Of a DNA stretch of 38,535 bases, positions 14,713 to 24,300 are shown piece after piece. The notes below the pieces were generated by a model. The model was not told the DNA's origin, searched no databases, and worked only from the letters and a program-made list of their open reading frames with translations. The DNA comes from CAYVZU01 sp964455935 (GTDB lineage: Bacteria; Fibrobacterota; CAYVZU01): positions 1-38,535 of the forward strand of contig CAYVZU010000023.1 in the NCBI GenBank assembly GCA_964455935.1, given 5' to 3'. The position numbers were made by a program, and so were the translations under genes. Positions within the stretch are counted from its first letter, which is position 1. Each line of letters begins with the position of its first letter.

Positions 14713-16323
14713 GTGCTGGCAGAAGAACTGAAGCTTTCCGAAATCATCGAATTTGGCGAAGGATTCCTCAATCTCAAGGGCCGTCGTCTTGTCTTGCACG
14801 ACATTTATACCTTTGCCCAGATGCGCAAGGATCTTTTCGAGATGATCGGGCCCGAGCAGACGCGTCGCATCCTGACGCGCTTCGGTTATTTCTGGGGCAA
14901 GGCGGATGCCGCGGCCATGAAACGCATCTTTCATTGGCGAAACATGCGCGAATGGATCAAGGCGGGGCCGCGGATGCACACGCTGCAAGGGGTGGTTAAG
15001 GCGCAAGTCAAACGTTTTGATCTGGACGAAACCGAGGGGCGGTTCCATATGGATGTGAACTGGCACAACTCGGGCGAAGCCGAGGAGCACCTCATCGCCG
15101 CTTCCGCATCAAACGCGCCGGTTTGCTGGATGCTCGTTGGCTATGCCAGCGGCTACGTCTCATTCTGCCTTGGGAAGAATGTGTTTTTTATCGAGCGGCT
15201 TTGCCGCGGAAAAGGCGACCGCATCTGCACGGCCGAGGGCAGGGATGAAATGTCCTGGGGTTCCGAAATCAAAGGCCATCTGCCCTATTTCCGAATCGAT
15301 GATGTGCAGGGCAAGATCGAGCAGCTCTCGAACGAACTGCGCCAGAAGACGCGCGAACTGGCGCGCGAGCGCCGACGCCTCGACGAGCTTTCGCAGGGGC
15401 GGAAGCCATTTTTGCAGGAGGTGCACAGTCCTGCCTACCAGCGGGTTCTGGAACTGGCCACGCGGGTTGCGCCTTTCGATTCCTCCGTTCTGATCACCGG
15501 CGAGACCGGGACCGGCAAGGAGGTGTTGGCGCGCCATATTCATTCCCTTTCGCGGCGGGCCAAGGCGGGATTCTTCGGTATTAACTGCGGCGCGGTGCCC
15601 GAAACGCTTCTGGAAAGCGAATTGTTTGGACATAAAGCCGGTTCGTTTACCGGCGCCGTACGCGACCGGGTGGGTCTCCTGGAGCAAGCCCAGGGTGGGA
15701 CGGTTTTTCTGGATGAAATCGGCGATGTTTCACCGGCCCTGCAACTCAAGCTTTTGCGCGTTCTGCAGGAGCGCGAAATTTTGCGCGTGGGCGAAAGCAA
15801 GCCGCGCAAAATCGATGTCCGGATCCTCTCGGCCACCAACCGCGATCTGGCCCGGGCCATTGAAGAGAAAAAATTTCGCGAGGACCTGTTTTACCGTTTG
15901 TCCGTGATTGAAGTCGAGGTGCCGCCCCTGCGGCAACGAACGGACGATATTCTGGCGCTGGCGCGCCATTTTGTGCAAAAACTCGCGCGGCGGCTGGGCC
16001 TCGATAATCTTCGGCTCGATGCGGCCTGCCTCGATCCCCTGCTGGCCTATGCCTGGCCGGGAAACGTCCGGGAGATGGAGAACGCGCTGGAGCGGGCGGC
16101 TTTGCTTTGCAAAGACGGTGTTATTACGATGCAGGACCTGCCAGGCCGGATTTTGGAAGCCATTCCCGGGCCTGTCGCGGGCGCGTCAGCCAAAGCAACG
16201 CTGGCCGAAGTCGAGCAGCAGCATATCCGCCGGGTGCTTGATTCCGTTCACGGCAACCGGACCCGGGCCGCGAAGGTATTGGACATCAGCTCGGCCACGC
16301 TGTGGAGGAAACTCAAGGATTAG
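14713..16323 (+). CDS. Sigma54-dependent regulator with phenol-sensor-type domain (MopR/DmpR/XylR family)
   Basis: A 536-residue protein with three parts. The XylR_N/V4R sensor (about 1-190) is followed by a coiled linker (about 195-235). Next is an AAA+ domain (about 240-460) with GETGTGKE, GSFTGA (usually GAFTGA), FLDEIGD and the YAWPGNVRE arginine region. A Fis-type helix-turn-helix ends the protein (NRTRAAKVLDISSATLWRKL). The sensor keeps the zinc ligands known from MopR (C138, E161, C164, C172 here) with identical spacing. It also keeps the two phenol-contacting residues (H89 and W117) at identical spacing. The start is GTG with GGAGG at 14703-14707. It probably activates the divergent M20-ackA operon in response to an aromatic effector. 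Confidence 0.92.
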   Translation: MLAEELKLSEIIEFGEGFLNLKGRRLVLHDIYTFAQMRKDLFEMIGPEQTRRILTRFGYFWGKADAAAMKRIFHWRNMREWIKAGPRMHTLQGVVKAQVKRFDLDETEGRFHMDVNWHNSGEAEEHLIAASASNAPVCWMLVGYASGYVSFCLGKNVFFIERLCRGKGDRICTAEGRDEMSWGSEIKGHLPYFRIDDVQGKIEQLSNELRQKTRELARERRRLDELSQGRKPFLQEVHSPAYQRVLELATRVAPFDSSVLITGETGTGKEVLARHIHSLSRRAKAGFFGINCGAVPETLLESELFGHKAGSFTGAVRDRVGLLEQAQGGTVFLDEIGDVSPALQLKLLRVLQEREILRVGESKPRKIDVRILSATNRDLARAIEEKKFREDLFYRLSVIEVEVPPLRQRTDDILALARHFVQKLARRLGLDNLRLDAACLDPLLAYAWPGNVREMENALERAALLCKDGVITMQDLPGRILEAIPGPVAGASAKATLAEVEQQHIRRVLDSVHGNRTRAAKVLDISSATLWRKLKD

Positions 16324-16385
16324 GGATTGGCAAAGAGGAAACGAAAGATGTTGGGTACGGGTTTAGGACAAGGCTACATTGGGTC

Positions 16386-16402
16386 ATCCCCGGTTCGGGG
16401 AT
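16386..16402. terminator. Hairpin between converging genes
   Basis: A perfect 7-bp stem, ATCCCCG with CGGGGAT, closes a 3-base loop 62 bases after the regulator stop. There is no T-run, so it may act with Rho or serve as a bidirectional barrier between the converging regulator and ABC-operon genes. Confidence 0.4.
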
Positions 16403-16424
16403 TAGTTCGTGCCGTTTTCCGAAT

Positions 16425-16445
16425 GTCAGACGTCAAACGTCAAGC
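16425..16445. repeat. Degenerate 7-bp periodic repeat, GTCAAAC-type
   Basis: Three in-phase copies: GTCAGAC (16425), GTCAAAC (16432) and GTCAAGC (16439). The minus-strand stop codon of the GldG-like gene (16440-16442) lies inside the last copy, so the repeat runs into the coding end. Confidence 0.55.
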
Positions 16446-17774
16446 GTTCCTTCTCCTTCTGATCCACACAAACACCCCGGTTGCGGCGACCGCAAAGGGA
16501 ATCACGAAGATCGCCAGCCCAAAGAAGAGCGCGGCCTGGGTCTGCGTGAGATTCAGCTTTTGATGGCTCATCTCCTTGCTCCGGATTGAAATCAAGTCCT
16601 CCTGACTCGTAAGCCAGGCAAGGGTGTTTAAGTACAAATCGGCGTTACCCGAGAAACTCTCGTAGGCGTTGGATGCGTATTCGCTGTCGCCGATCACGGC
16701 AATCCGGCTTTTTGTCCGTTTCGATTCCAAGGCAACCCCAAACCCCCACGGCCCTTTCACATCGATCCCTTCGCGATACTCGAATTTCTTGGCCTTTGTG
16801 TCCCGGTCGGCCCAGCTTCGCTCGGAGCTGCGCAGAAACTCGACAGGCTCCAATCCTTCCCCGGTTTTGAAAACGCGAATGGGCCGGGGCAGTTCGAAGG
16901 CGGTCATGAGCCGGAAGTCGGCCGTGATTTCATGATCGGCGTATTCCACCAGCGCCGTGATTCCGGGGCTTACGCCAAACAGGCTGGCCGTAAGGTCGAT
17001 GATGGCCGCATTCTCCATGGCCAATCCCCATGTACCCAGCAGGGCATTTGTCCCCGACAGGCTGTCGTCGAGATTCAGGAAGATCCGGCCGCCGCGGTTT
17101 GCGTAATCGGCAACCAGGTTGCGCTCGTGTTGGGTCCAGGGCTTGGTCAGACCGTTGACGACAAGGACGTCACAATCATCCGGCACCCTGTCCCCAACGG
17201 CCAGAGCCAGGCTGTCGATCCGATAGTTTTCGCGTTCGAGCAGGGCGGCCATCCGGCTGAACCCGTCGCGGTCGTGATTGCGCATCGACCGCTCGCCGTT
17301 GCCGAAAGTGAGGAAAACCTTCTTCTGCTCGTTTCTGACAAGCCGCAGCAGCGCATTGGTCACATCCGTTTCCTCTGGATACGAGACGCGCTTCTGCCGT
17401 CCCCCGTAGGTCAACACCAGAGTATTGTAGTCGTTGACATGATACGCCCGGGCCACCTCGGGTCTTTTGTCAAGATCGGTCAGGTGCAGACGAAAGCGCC
17501 GCGACTCCTTGGCGAACTCTCGCAGAATATCGGCTTGCGCATCGTAGGGGGTTTCTTTGTAGAAATAGTATGCCTCCACATCGCCCGACAGGCCGTTGAG
17601 AATCTTCTTCGACTGGCCCGAGAGGCTATAGAGTTTGGTTCGCGTAAAATCCCAACGCCGGTGAACGTGCGTACCCAGGAGATTCCCAAGCACGAGGACG
17701 GCCAGGGTCAAGGCCAGCACAATCTGCGATTGAACGCGGCGGTCCAGAAAAACCGCGGGCAGCTTTTTTTTCAT
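16440..17774 (-). CDS. GldG-like ABC-transport auxiliary protein
   Basis: From the ATG at 17774 this is 444 residues. It has one N-terminal membrane helix (about 14-34), a long periplasmic part and one C-terminal helix (about 415-437, followed by RRRR). The pattern (RWDFTRTKLYSLSGQSKKIL near the start, VFLTFGNGE, DVLVVNGLTKPWTQHE, GGRIFLNLD, RIAVIGDSEYASN) is that of the GldG/ABC-auxiliary family. In Bacteroidetes GldA, GldF and GldG act together in gliding; elsewhere the trio has no known cargo. Its start overlaps the permease stop by four bases. A slightly longer GTG start at 17783 is possible. Confidence 0.85.
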   Translation of the reverse strand: MKKKLPAVFLDRRVQSQIVLALTLAVLVLGNLLGTHVHRRWDFTRTKLYSLSGQSKKILNGLSGDVEAYYFYKETPYDAQADILREFAKESRRFRLHLTDLDKRPEVARAYHVNDYNTLVLTYGGRQKRVSYPEETDVTNALLRLVRNEQKKVFLTFGNGERSMRNHDRDGFSRMAALLERENYRIDSLALAVGDRVPDDCDVLVVNGLTKPWTQHERNLVADYANRGGRIFLNLDDSLSGTNALLGTWGLAMENAAIIDLTASLFGVSPGITALVEYADHEITADFRLMTAFELPRPIRVFKTGEGLEPVEFLRSSERSWADRDTKAKKFEYREGIDVKGPWGFGVALESKRTKSRIAVIGDSEYASNAYESFSGNADLYLNTLAWLTSQEDLISIRSKEMSHQKLNLTQTQAALFFGLAIFVIPFAVAATGVFVWIRRRRNA

Positions 17775-18547
17775 GTCCGCCACCGGGTTGCCTCCACGGA
17801 CCGCTGCGCCAAGAACAGGCCCAGACCGATGACCGTTCCATAATAGATAAGATCGCTGGTATCCAGAACGCCCTTGACCAGGTCCTGGTGATGATTAAAA
17901 AACGAGACATAGCCCAGAACCGATTGCATCGCGGGCGAAACACCCTGTTCGACCCATCCGGCAACCCAGGTAACCAGGAGCAGGCCGAAGGTCAGAAAGA
18001 TAGCAACAATCTGGTTTCGTGTAAGAGCCGAAATCCAAAGCCCCAGCGACAAGAAGCTGGCGCCCATCAAAAGCAAGCCCAGGTAACCGACCGCAAAAGG
18101 CTTCCATTCCGCGGAGCTGCGCAGAAAGAAAAGGGTTTGGTAGGGAAGGGTCAGCAGAAGCATGAGGCCATAAACGCAAATCGCGGCCAGGTATTTTCCA
18201 AGCACGATCTGAAGGCAGGACAGCGGGGAGGATAAAAGCAGCTGCAGTGTTCCCGAACGCCGTTCCTCGGCCAGCAAGCGCATGCTGAGCATGGGCAAAA
18301 GCAGGAGCGATAAAAAGCCAAGCGTAGCCAGGAGCGGACGTATGAGCATTTCGTTTACGTTCAGCGTAGGGCCCATGCCCTCGGCGTATTGGGATTCGCT
18401 TGCAAAGACCGCGCTCAGATACTCGGCCGTCATGGCATAAAAGAAAAATCCGGCCAGGACAGCGAAGACGCCCAGGCTAACGTAGGCGATGGGCGATGCG
18501 AAATAGGCCTGCAGTTCCCGGCGGCAGATGGCCCACGTCTTTCTCAT
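17771..18547 (-). CDS. ABC-2 type permease, GldF-like
   Basis: From the ATG at 18547 this is 258 residues with about six membrane helices. It begins MRKTWAICRRELQAYFASPIAY, typical of GldF/NosY-like permeases, and contains the conserved cytoplasmic segment LLAEERRSGTLQLLLSSPLS. It overlaps both neighbours by four bases (ATGA at each junction), so the ATPase, permease and GldG-like protein form one operon and probably one complex. The frame is open further upstream, but that part overlaps the ATPase gene. Confidence 0.88.
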   Translation of the reverse strand: MRKTWAICRRELQAYFASPIAYVSLGVFAVLAGFFFYAMTAEYLSAVFASESQYAEGMGPTLNVNEMLIRPLLATLGFLSLLLLPMLSMRLLAEERRSGTLQLLLSSPLSCLQIVLGKYLAAICVYGLMLLLTLPYQTLFFLRSSAEWKPFAVGYLGLLLMGASFLSLGLWISALTRNQIVAIFLTFGLLLVTWVAGWVEQGVSPAMQSVLGYVSFFNHHQDLVKGVLDTSDLIYYGTVIGLGLFLAQRSVEATRWRT

Positions 18548-19482
18548 TGTGCATCCTCGCGGGTCAATTCGGCGAACACTTGTTCGAGGCGAAGTTCGCG
18601 CGAACGCATCTCCAGCAGGACCCAGTTGCGCTTTGCGGCGGTCTCGAATACGGTCCGACGGATGAGCGTGTCGGGTCCGGCTTCCAGCACCCAAAGCGTG
18701 CCTTCCCGGCCCGCCCCTTTTTTCTCCAATGCGATGACGCCCCGCAGTCCGCCCAACTCCCTTTCCACGACCGCGTCTTCCGCGGCGATTTCAAGCTCCA
18801 GAATCTGGCTCCCGCGAAAGCGGTCGCGGAGCTTCGAAATGGTGTCAATTGCAGCGATGCGGCCCTCGTGAATAATTGCGGCCCGGTTGCAGACCAGCTC
18901 CACTTCGGGCAAAATGTGCGTGGATAAGATTACCGTGCGCGAAGACGCCAGGTCCTTGATGAGGCGCCGGATCTCAACGATTTGATTGGGATCCAGGCCA
19001 ATGGTGGGTTCGTCCAGAATCAGGACTTCGGGATCGTGAACAATGGCCGCGGCCAGTCCCAAACGCTGGCGGAATCCCTTGGAAAGCGCGGAGATCAGCG
19101 ATCGGCGCCGGTCCTCGACACCGGTTGCCTCCAGGGCGTAATCGATGCGGCTGCCCAGCCGGTCCGGTGCGACCCCCTTGATTTCCGCGGCAAATCGAAC
19201 ATAGTCCTGGACCCGCATGGCCTCGTACAATGGTGGAATTTCCGGCAAGTAGCCGATGCGCGCCGTGACCTTCAGCGGTTGCCTTACGCAGTCGAAACCC
19301 GCCACCACGGCCTGGCCTTCGCTGGGATGGAGAAAGCAGGCCAGGATATTCATCGTGGTCGATTTGCCCGCCCCGTTGGGTCCCAGCAGACCCAGAATTT
19401 CCCCCTTTTCAACGGAGAAACTTACGCCATCAAGGGCGCGCGTGCTTCCATAGCGTTTGGTGAGGTTCTCGACAAAGATCAT
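18544..19482 (-). CDS. ABC transporter ATP-binding protein, GldA-like
   Basis: A 312-residue ATPase with Walker A GPNGAGKS at 34-41, the signature LSKGFRQR, Walker B VLILDEPTIGLDP and the switch histidine in ILSTH. The C-terminal ~90 residues are the extra domain common in ATPases of ABC-2 exporters. It is the first gene of the three-gene exporter operon. The frame starts at the ATG at 19482, and tgt lies divergently upstream. Confidence 0.9.
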   Translation of the reverse strand: MIFVENLTKRYGSTRALDGVSFSVEKGEILGLLGPNGAGKSTTMNILACFLHPSEGQAVVAGFDCVRQPLKVTARIGYLPEIPPLYEAMRVQDYVRFAAEIKGVAPDRLGSRIDYALEATGVEDRRRSLISALSKGFRQRLGLAAAIVHDPEVLILDEPTIGLDPNQIVEIRRLIKDLASSRTVILSTHILPEVELVCNRAAIIHEGRIAAIDTISKLRDRFRGSQILELEIAAEDAVVERELGGLRGVIALEKKGAGREGTLWVLEAGPDTLIRRTVFETAAKRNWVLLEMRSRELRLEQVFAELTREDAQ

Positions 19483-19706
19483 GGCGTATGAAAATTAGAA
19501 AATGAATCAGGGACGTGCAAATGACGACAAAAAAGGAAGGCAACGACGCTGCACTTCGGCCACCCTCATCCTTGCCGTTTTGGCGTTGGCATCGCCGTTC
19601 GTTTGAAAGATCCAGGCGCTCCTGGCCCGGTTCCGGGCGGTCTTTCGCCATGCCTGGAGGCATACCTGTAATTCGGTCACGGCCTGCATTTATTTTATAT
19701 AGCCTT

Positions 19707-20903
19707 ATGTCTGCGATTCCTCACGACATCAATCCCATTGCGCCTGGATTCGCGTTTGGCGTTCTGCAGACCGATCCATCCTGCAAGGCCAGGCTTGGAA
19801 TCCTTCATACGCCTCACGGAAATGTTGAAACGCCCTGTTTTATGCCCGTTGGAACGCGGGCTTCGGTGCGCACGCAAACCCGCGAGGAACTTCGGGAATG
19901 CGGGGCGCGGATGATATTGGCCAATACTGTGCATCTCTATCTGCGACCGGGTACGGCCATTCTTCAATCCGCCGGCGGCTTGCACCGGTTCATGAACTGG
20001 GATGGTCCCATTCTCACCGATAGCGGGGGGTACCAGATCTATAGTCTACGCGACTCGCTGTCCATCGAGGAGGAAGGAATCCGGTTTCAATCATTTCTCG
20101 ACGGCTCGCGTCATGTCTTTACGCCCGAGTCGGTTATGGATATCGAGCACCGCATTGGCGCGGATGTCATCATGGTTCTTGATGAATGCACGTCCTATCC
20201 CTGTGAAAGGGATTACGCCGCTCTGGCTATGCGCCGGACAATTCGTTGGGCGCGACGCTGTCGCGATGCGCATGCGCAGGCCCCATTCCATTATGGGACC
20301 CCCCAAGCCCTGTTTGGGATCGTGCAGGGAAGCGTTTATGCTGATCTGCGCGAGGAATGCGCGGCCGAGTTGCGCCTCCTGGACTTCCCCGGCTATGCCA
20401 TTGGCGGCCTGGCCGTGGGTGAGCCGCCCGAATTGCTGTATGAGACCACCGGTCTCACGTGCAGTCGACTGCCGGAGGAAAAACCCCGGTACCTGATGGG
20501 CGTGGGCATGCCGGAAAATATTCTGGAGGCCGTTGAACGCGGGGTTGACATGTTCGATTGTGTCCTGCCCACGCGCAATGCGCGAAACGGAATGGTTTTT
20601 ACACACACTGGAAAGCTGAACTACAAGTCGGCCGGCTGCGCAACACAAACGGAAATGCCGCTGGATCCCGATTGTGACTGCTATACGTGCCGCAATTATT
20701 CCCGCGCTTACCTGCGCCATCTTTACGCAGCCGGCGAAATTCTTGCGCTTCGCCTTGCCACCTACCATAACATCCATTTCTACCAGGAACTGCTTACCGG
20801 AGCGCGGCAATCCATTCGCGGCAGTTCGTTTCCAATTTATAAGAACCGAGTGCTGTCGGCCTGGAATTCCGGCGCGGCGGCCCAAACCAACGCGGCCCAA
20901 TAA
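19707..20903 (+). CDS. tgt: tRNA-guanine transglycosylase
   Basis: From the ATG at 19707 this is 398 residues, normal for bacterial Tgt, which exchanges guanine 34 for preQ1 in tRNAs with GUN anticodons. The general base is D105 in TDSGGYQ. The nucleophile is D284 in DMFDCVLPTRNARNG. GIVQGS (usually GIVQGG) and the zinc ligands C323, C325, C328 and H354 are present. The frame is open back to 19515, but that stretch is not Tgt-like. An AT-rich TATTTTATAT lies only ten bases before the ATG and no Shine-Dalgarno is seen, so the message may be leaderless. Confidence 0.95.
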   Translation: MSAIPHDINPIAPGFAFGVLQTDPSCKARLGILHTPHGNVETPCFMPVGTRASVRTQTREELRECGARMILANTVHLYLRPGTAILQSAGGLHRFMNWDGPILTDSGGYQIYSLRDSLSIEEEGIRFQSFLDGSRHVFTPESVMDIEHRIGADVIMVLDECTSYPCERDYAALAMRRTIRWARRCRDAHAQAPFHYGTPQALFGIVQGSVYADLREECAAELRLLDFPGYAIGGLAVGEPPELLYETTGLTCSRLPEEKPRYLMGVGMPENILEAVERGVDMFDCVLPTRNARNGMVFTHTGKLNYKSAGCATQTEMPLDPDCDCYTCRNYSRAYLRHLYAAGEILALRLATYHNIHFYQELLTGARQSIRGSSFPIYKNRVLSAWNSGAAAQTNAAQ

Positions 20904-21174
20904 GAGGGCATTCTCGCCCTGATAATATGCGGCAATACATCTCCCATCGGCCGAATATGCCTTCCTATCCTGCATCATGGCGCTTGATTTGAAAACGCCA
21001 TTAAATCCGGCACGCGAATTGATTTGCAGGAATGGAAGGGAAAAATTCATGCCAGTTGGAATCAAAGGAGACGCTGTGGCCATCACGGTTCTGAGTTGAG
21101 CCGGCCGGCACAATTCGCATTTTCATGCGAAATCTTCGCTCCGGTTGCGGATCAATCCAAGCAATCCAAGCGGC

Positions 21175-21202
21175 TTGACTGGTTTTCCCAAATAAATATA
21201 TC
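21175..21202 (+). promoter_or_regulatory. Candidate sigma70-type promoter for the envelope-machine operon
   Basis: TTGACT at 21175-21180 and TATATC at 21197-21202 are separated by 16 bases. This would start transcription near 21209 and leave a leader of about 120 bases before the first gene. In the rest of the spacer (20904-21174) I see only a six-bp hairpin (TTCGCA with TGCGAA, 21114-21131) and no gene. Confidence 0.45.
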
Positions 21203-21244
21203 TTAGTTTAAGATTTCTTCGCGATTTGATTGCGCATCCGTGTA

Positions 21245-21308
21245 AGGTCCTCTTTTGGAGAAGCGGAGCCCGGCAGACCTGCCGGTTTCCAGCGGTCTGC
21301 AAGGACCT
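21245..21308 (+). promoter_or_regulatory. Structured 5' leader with competing hairpins
   Basis: Two perfect 7-bp stems are nested: AGGTCCT (21245) with AGGACCT (21302), and GCAGACC (21273) with GGTCTGC (21294). The left strand of the inner stem can instead form a compact hairpin, CCGGCAGACCTGCCGG at 21270-21285, so the two folds exclude each other. The structure ends 12 bases before the GGAGGAG ribosome site (21321-21327). The layout resembles an attenuator or riboswitch; no known class is recognised. Confidence 0.45.
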
Positions 21309-21330
21309 CTACGCGTGTACGGAGGAGTAA

Positions 21331-24300
21331 ATGAATTCAAAGATGAGCCCATTCTTTCTAACCCCGGCTCTGCTACTTGGGCTGCTTTGTCTTGGCGCTC
21401 AAGCACAGAACAAGTCTCTGACTTCGATGTTGTCCGAAGAAGAACCGTTTTATCTGAATTACGGATCCGATCCCTATGCCCGCGAAGCCATTAAAACCGA
21501 GCAGGTCAGTTACTACGACCTTTTTGGAGCCCATATTACCGATGGGTTCTTCGTCTATACGCTCCAAAACGAAAAACTCAATTATTCCAAGTCCGAAAGT
21601 GATTTCGACTCCACGGCCCTGTTTCGCAGCAATGAAATGTGGGACAAGTCTTTCTATAATAACTTTACCAATCTCGTCATGACCCGCGATGCCATTGGCG
21701 GGACCAAAACAACCTTCCTGGTGGGCGACCAGATCAAAACCCGGTTCACGCCATTTACGCTCAACAAGCTGAACTACAAGGGAATTCGCTGGGATATGTG
21801 GTCAACGGGCATGAAATTCACAGCATTGCTAAGCCGGACGTATCCGGGCGCCCTCGCCTATCGTGATGTATCAAGCAGTGCGCCGGTCGATTACCCGCTT
21901 GTGGACGGTTCATTTGTTGGACGTTCCGCCATTAATGGCCCCCTACCCGTATTGAGTACCGACAGTCTTCAAAAAGCCCCCCTGAACATGGATTACTCCA
22001 ACAAGTCTCCCTATGGTGATTATAATCTATATTGGGCATTTCATGCCGAGAATAACCTCGCCAATATCATTCAGTATGGCGTAACCTTTATCAACCATCA
22101 CCGAACCGATGTTGCGCAGGGCGAGACATTCTCCGGAACCTTGCCCGACGGCTGGATTCCCGACGAAATTCATTTTGAGTTCTACGATCTGACACCGGGC
22201 CGGACCGATGACGCCGGCTGCTACGTGCAAGACATTCAGATGACCATCAACAACAGTGTTGCGGCGGGCGGGCCCACCGGCAAATACAGCGTGGATGTCA
22301 CGGATACCACCCTGTATTCGGTGAACCTGCCGCGCATNNNNNNNNNNGATGGGAACCGGTTCTTGTCACGTTTCGTCCCATGAATCCCACAAAGCCGCAC
22401 TCTATTCCCAGAGACCAGATCAAGCACATTGAATTCGACTATACCGTTGCCGGCAATTATATGGTTTTCGTCTCCACCGACCGGTTCATTCCATTGGCAA
22501 TTAGGGCGACGGTTGATCGCAGTTCCGGTGCGGCTCAGGATCTGGTGGTGTATGAAGAACCCTTGTCGCGCGGAGTCGATGACATCTATCGCGACGGGTG
22601 GCCCCTGACAACCAATATCGACCCGGTACAGTCCGCCACATATTTCGGCGACTACATTGCCAAGTCGCCCAAACTAATCTCAATCGACCGCGCCACGTTT
22701 GCCAACCAGGTTGCCCTGGGGGCGCCCGCCAACCTGAAGTCCTATCATTACGAATTTGTCATGAATGTGAACACGATAACCTACGGAGCGAATTTCAAAG
22801 GCAAACTGTACGGCGTAGATTTCGAAGGCGAATTCGCGACCAGTGTGCGGGAAGGAAAGTATCCCGGCCCCAACAACAAGCTTTCGGACTACACCAGCCA
22901 GAAATTGCGCAGCAATGTTTTCCAGTTCAAGGCGAATCGCGATTTCGCCAATAGGCTCAACCTCTCGGGCGATGTGTATCGGATCGACCCCAACTACGAA
23001 CCCAACCTAAAATCTCTCCAGCCAAGTCTTTATATCAATAAGACAAGTTATGCGCATCCCACGGACCAGCAGAAGGGAACATACGGGTGGGATTATCTTG
23101 TCCACCCCCGGCCTCTTAGCAATGATTTTGTTTCGATCGACGACAACGAGGATGGCGACCTTTACTCCGAAAACGACCGGCGCCATTACCCCAGCGATTA
23201 TGATGAAAGCGCGAGAGGGATGTTTGCCATTGACGGCGTTCTAAACGCTCCTGTTGGCGGATCCACGGATGGGACGCAGTTGGTATACCTCCCAACGCAA
23301 ATGGTCATGACCTACGACGACAATGACGGCGTGATCTCGAATCGCTATGACAAGAACAAAAACAGCGTGGTCGATTATCTCGAAGATTTTCTGCTCTATT
23401 ACACCGATCCGCCGGTGTTCGAGTTGGGCAACGATCTAAACTTCAACGGAATTTACGATTATGCCGATGACGACATTCTGCCGGACTATCCATACGCCGT
23501 CCCCTACACCCTTACCTCAAACGGCTATCGCAGTCACGGCTTGCAGGGCGCCTCGCTGAAGCTGCGGGTTCTGCCGTTGACGAATCTTGAAGTGAATGTG
23601 GGCGGCAAAATGGAGTCGGCCGTAAACATGGATTTCGCCACCGATATGGCCAGCAAACCGGGATCGTCCGAAGGAAAATCGCTGGTTGCCTATGGCAATG
23701 GTATGCTGCGCGTTGTCCGGCGAAGCCAGGGCCTTGAATTCTTTCTGGGTGACGAAATGTATTACGTCAAGGATGCCATTCGCAACGATGCCGTTCTCAC
23801 CGTGGACAAGGGCAGCTATAAGTTTGTGGTGGACCCCATGCGCTATCGCGATGCGATCCTCACCAATTTTGTCACCGGAGTCAGCTTCCTTAGCATTCCC
23901 AATTTTGAGGTTACCAGCGGCGCCATGCTGGGCCTTGAATTGCACCGCTCTCTTGGCGGCGAGCTGTTCTACGATACGAAACTGGTGCGCTATCTTACGG
24001 ATGACGGCCTCGATTCCCTCGCCTATGAATCCTATTGGCAGCAGTATCCCGAGCGGACCATTGCCAAATCCTATCTGATGACCAAGTTTGGATATATCAA
24101 GAAATGGAACCTGGAATACGAGGGGTGGCGCCGCGCTTTCAATATTCTTAACCGTTTCGAGATCCTGCCCCAATACAAAATCGCCTACGAATTCCGGCGG
24201 AACCTGAAGGCCAGGGGAATCGAAGCGGACCCCCGGAATGACGAGAAATACGGAGTGCCGCGTCTCTTGAGCGAAGATGAACTGGTTGAATTCATGAATC

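Noticed and set aside
21049..21099. A 16-codon ATG frame, and a shorter GTG frame at 21075 preceded by AAAGGAG
   Set aside because: It is upstream of the predicted transcript start, very short, and has no recognisable leader-peptide features.
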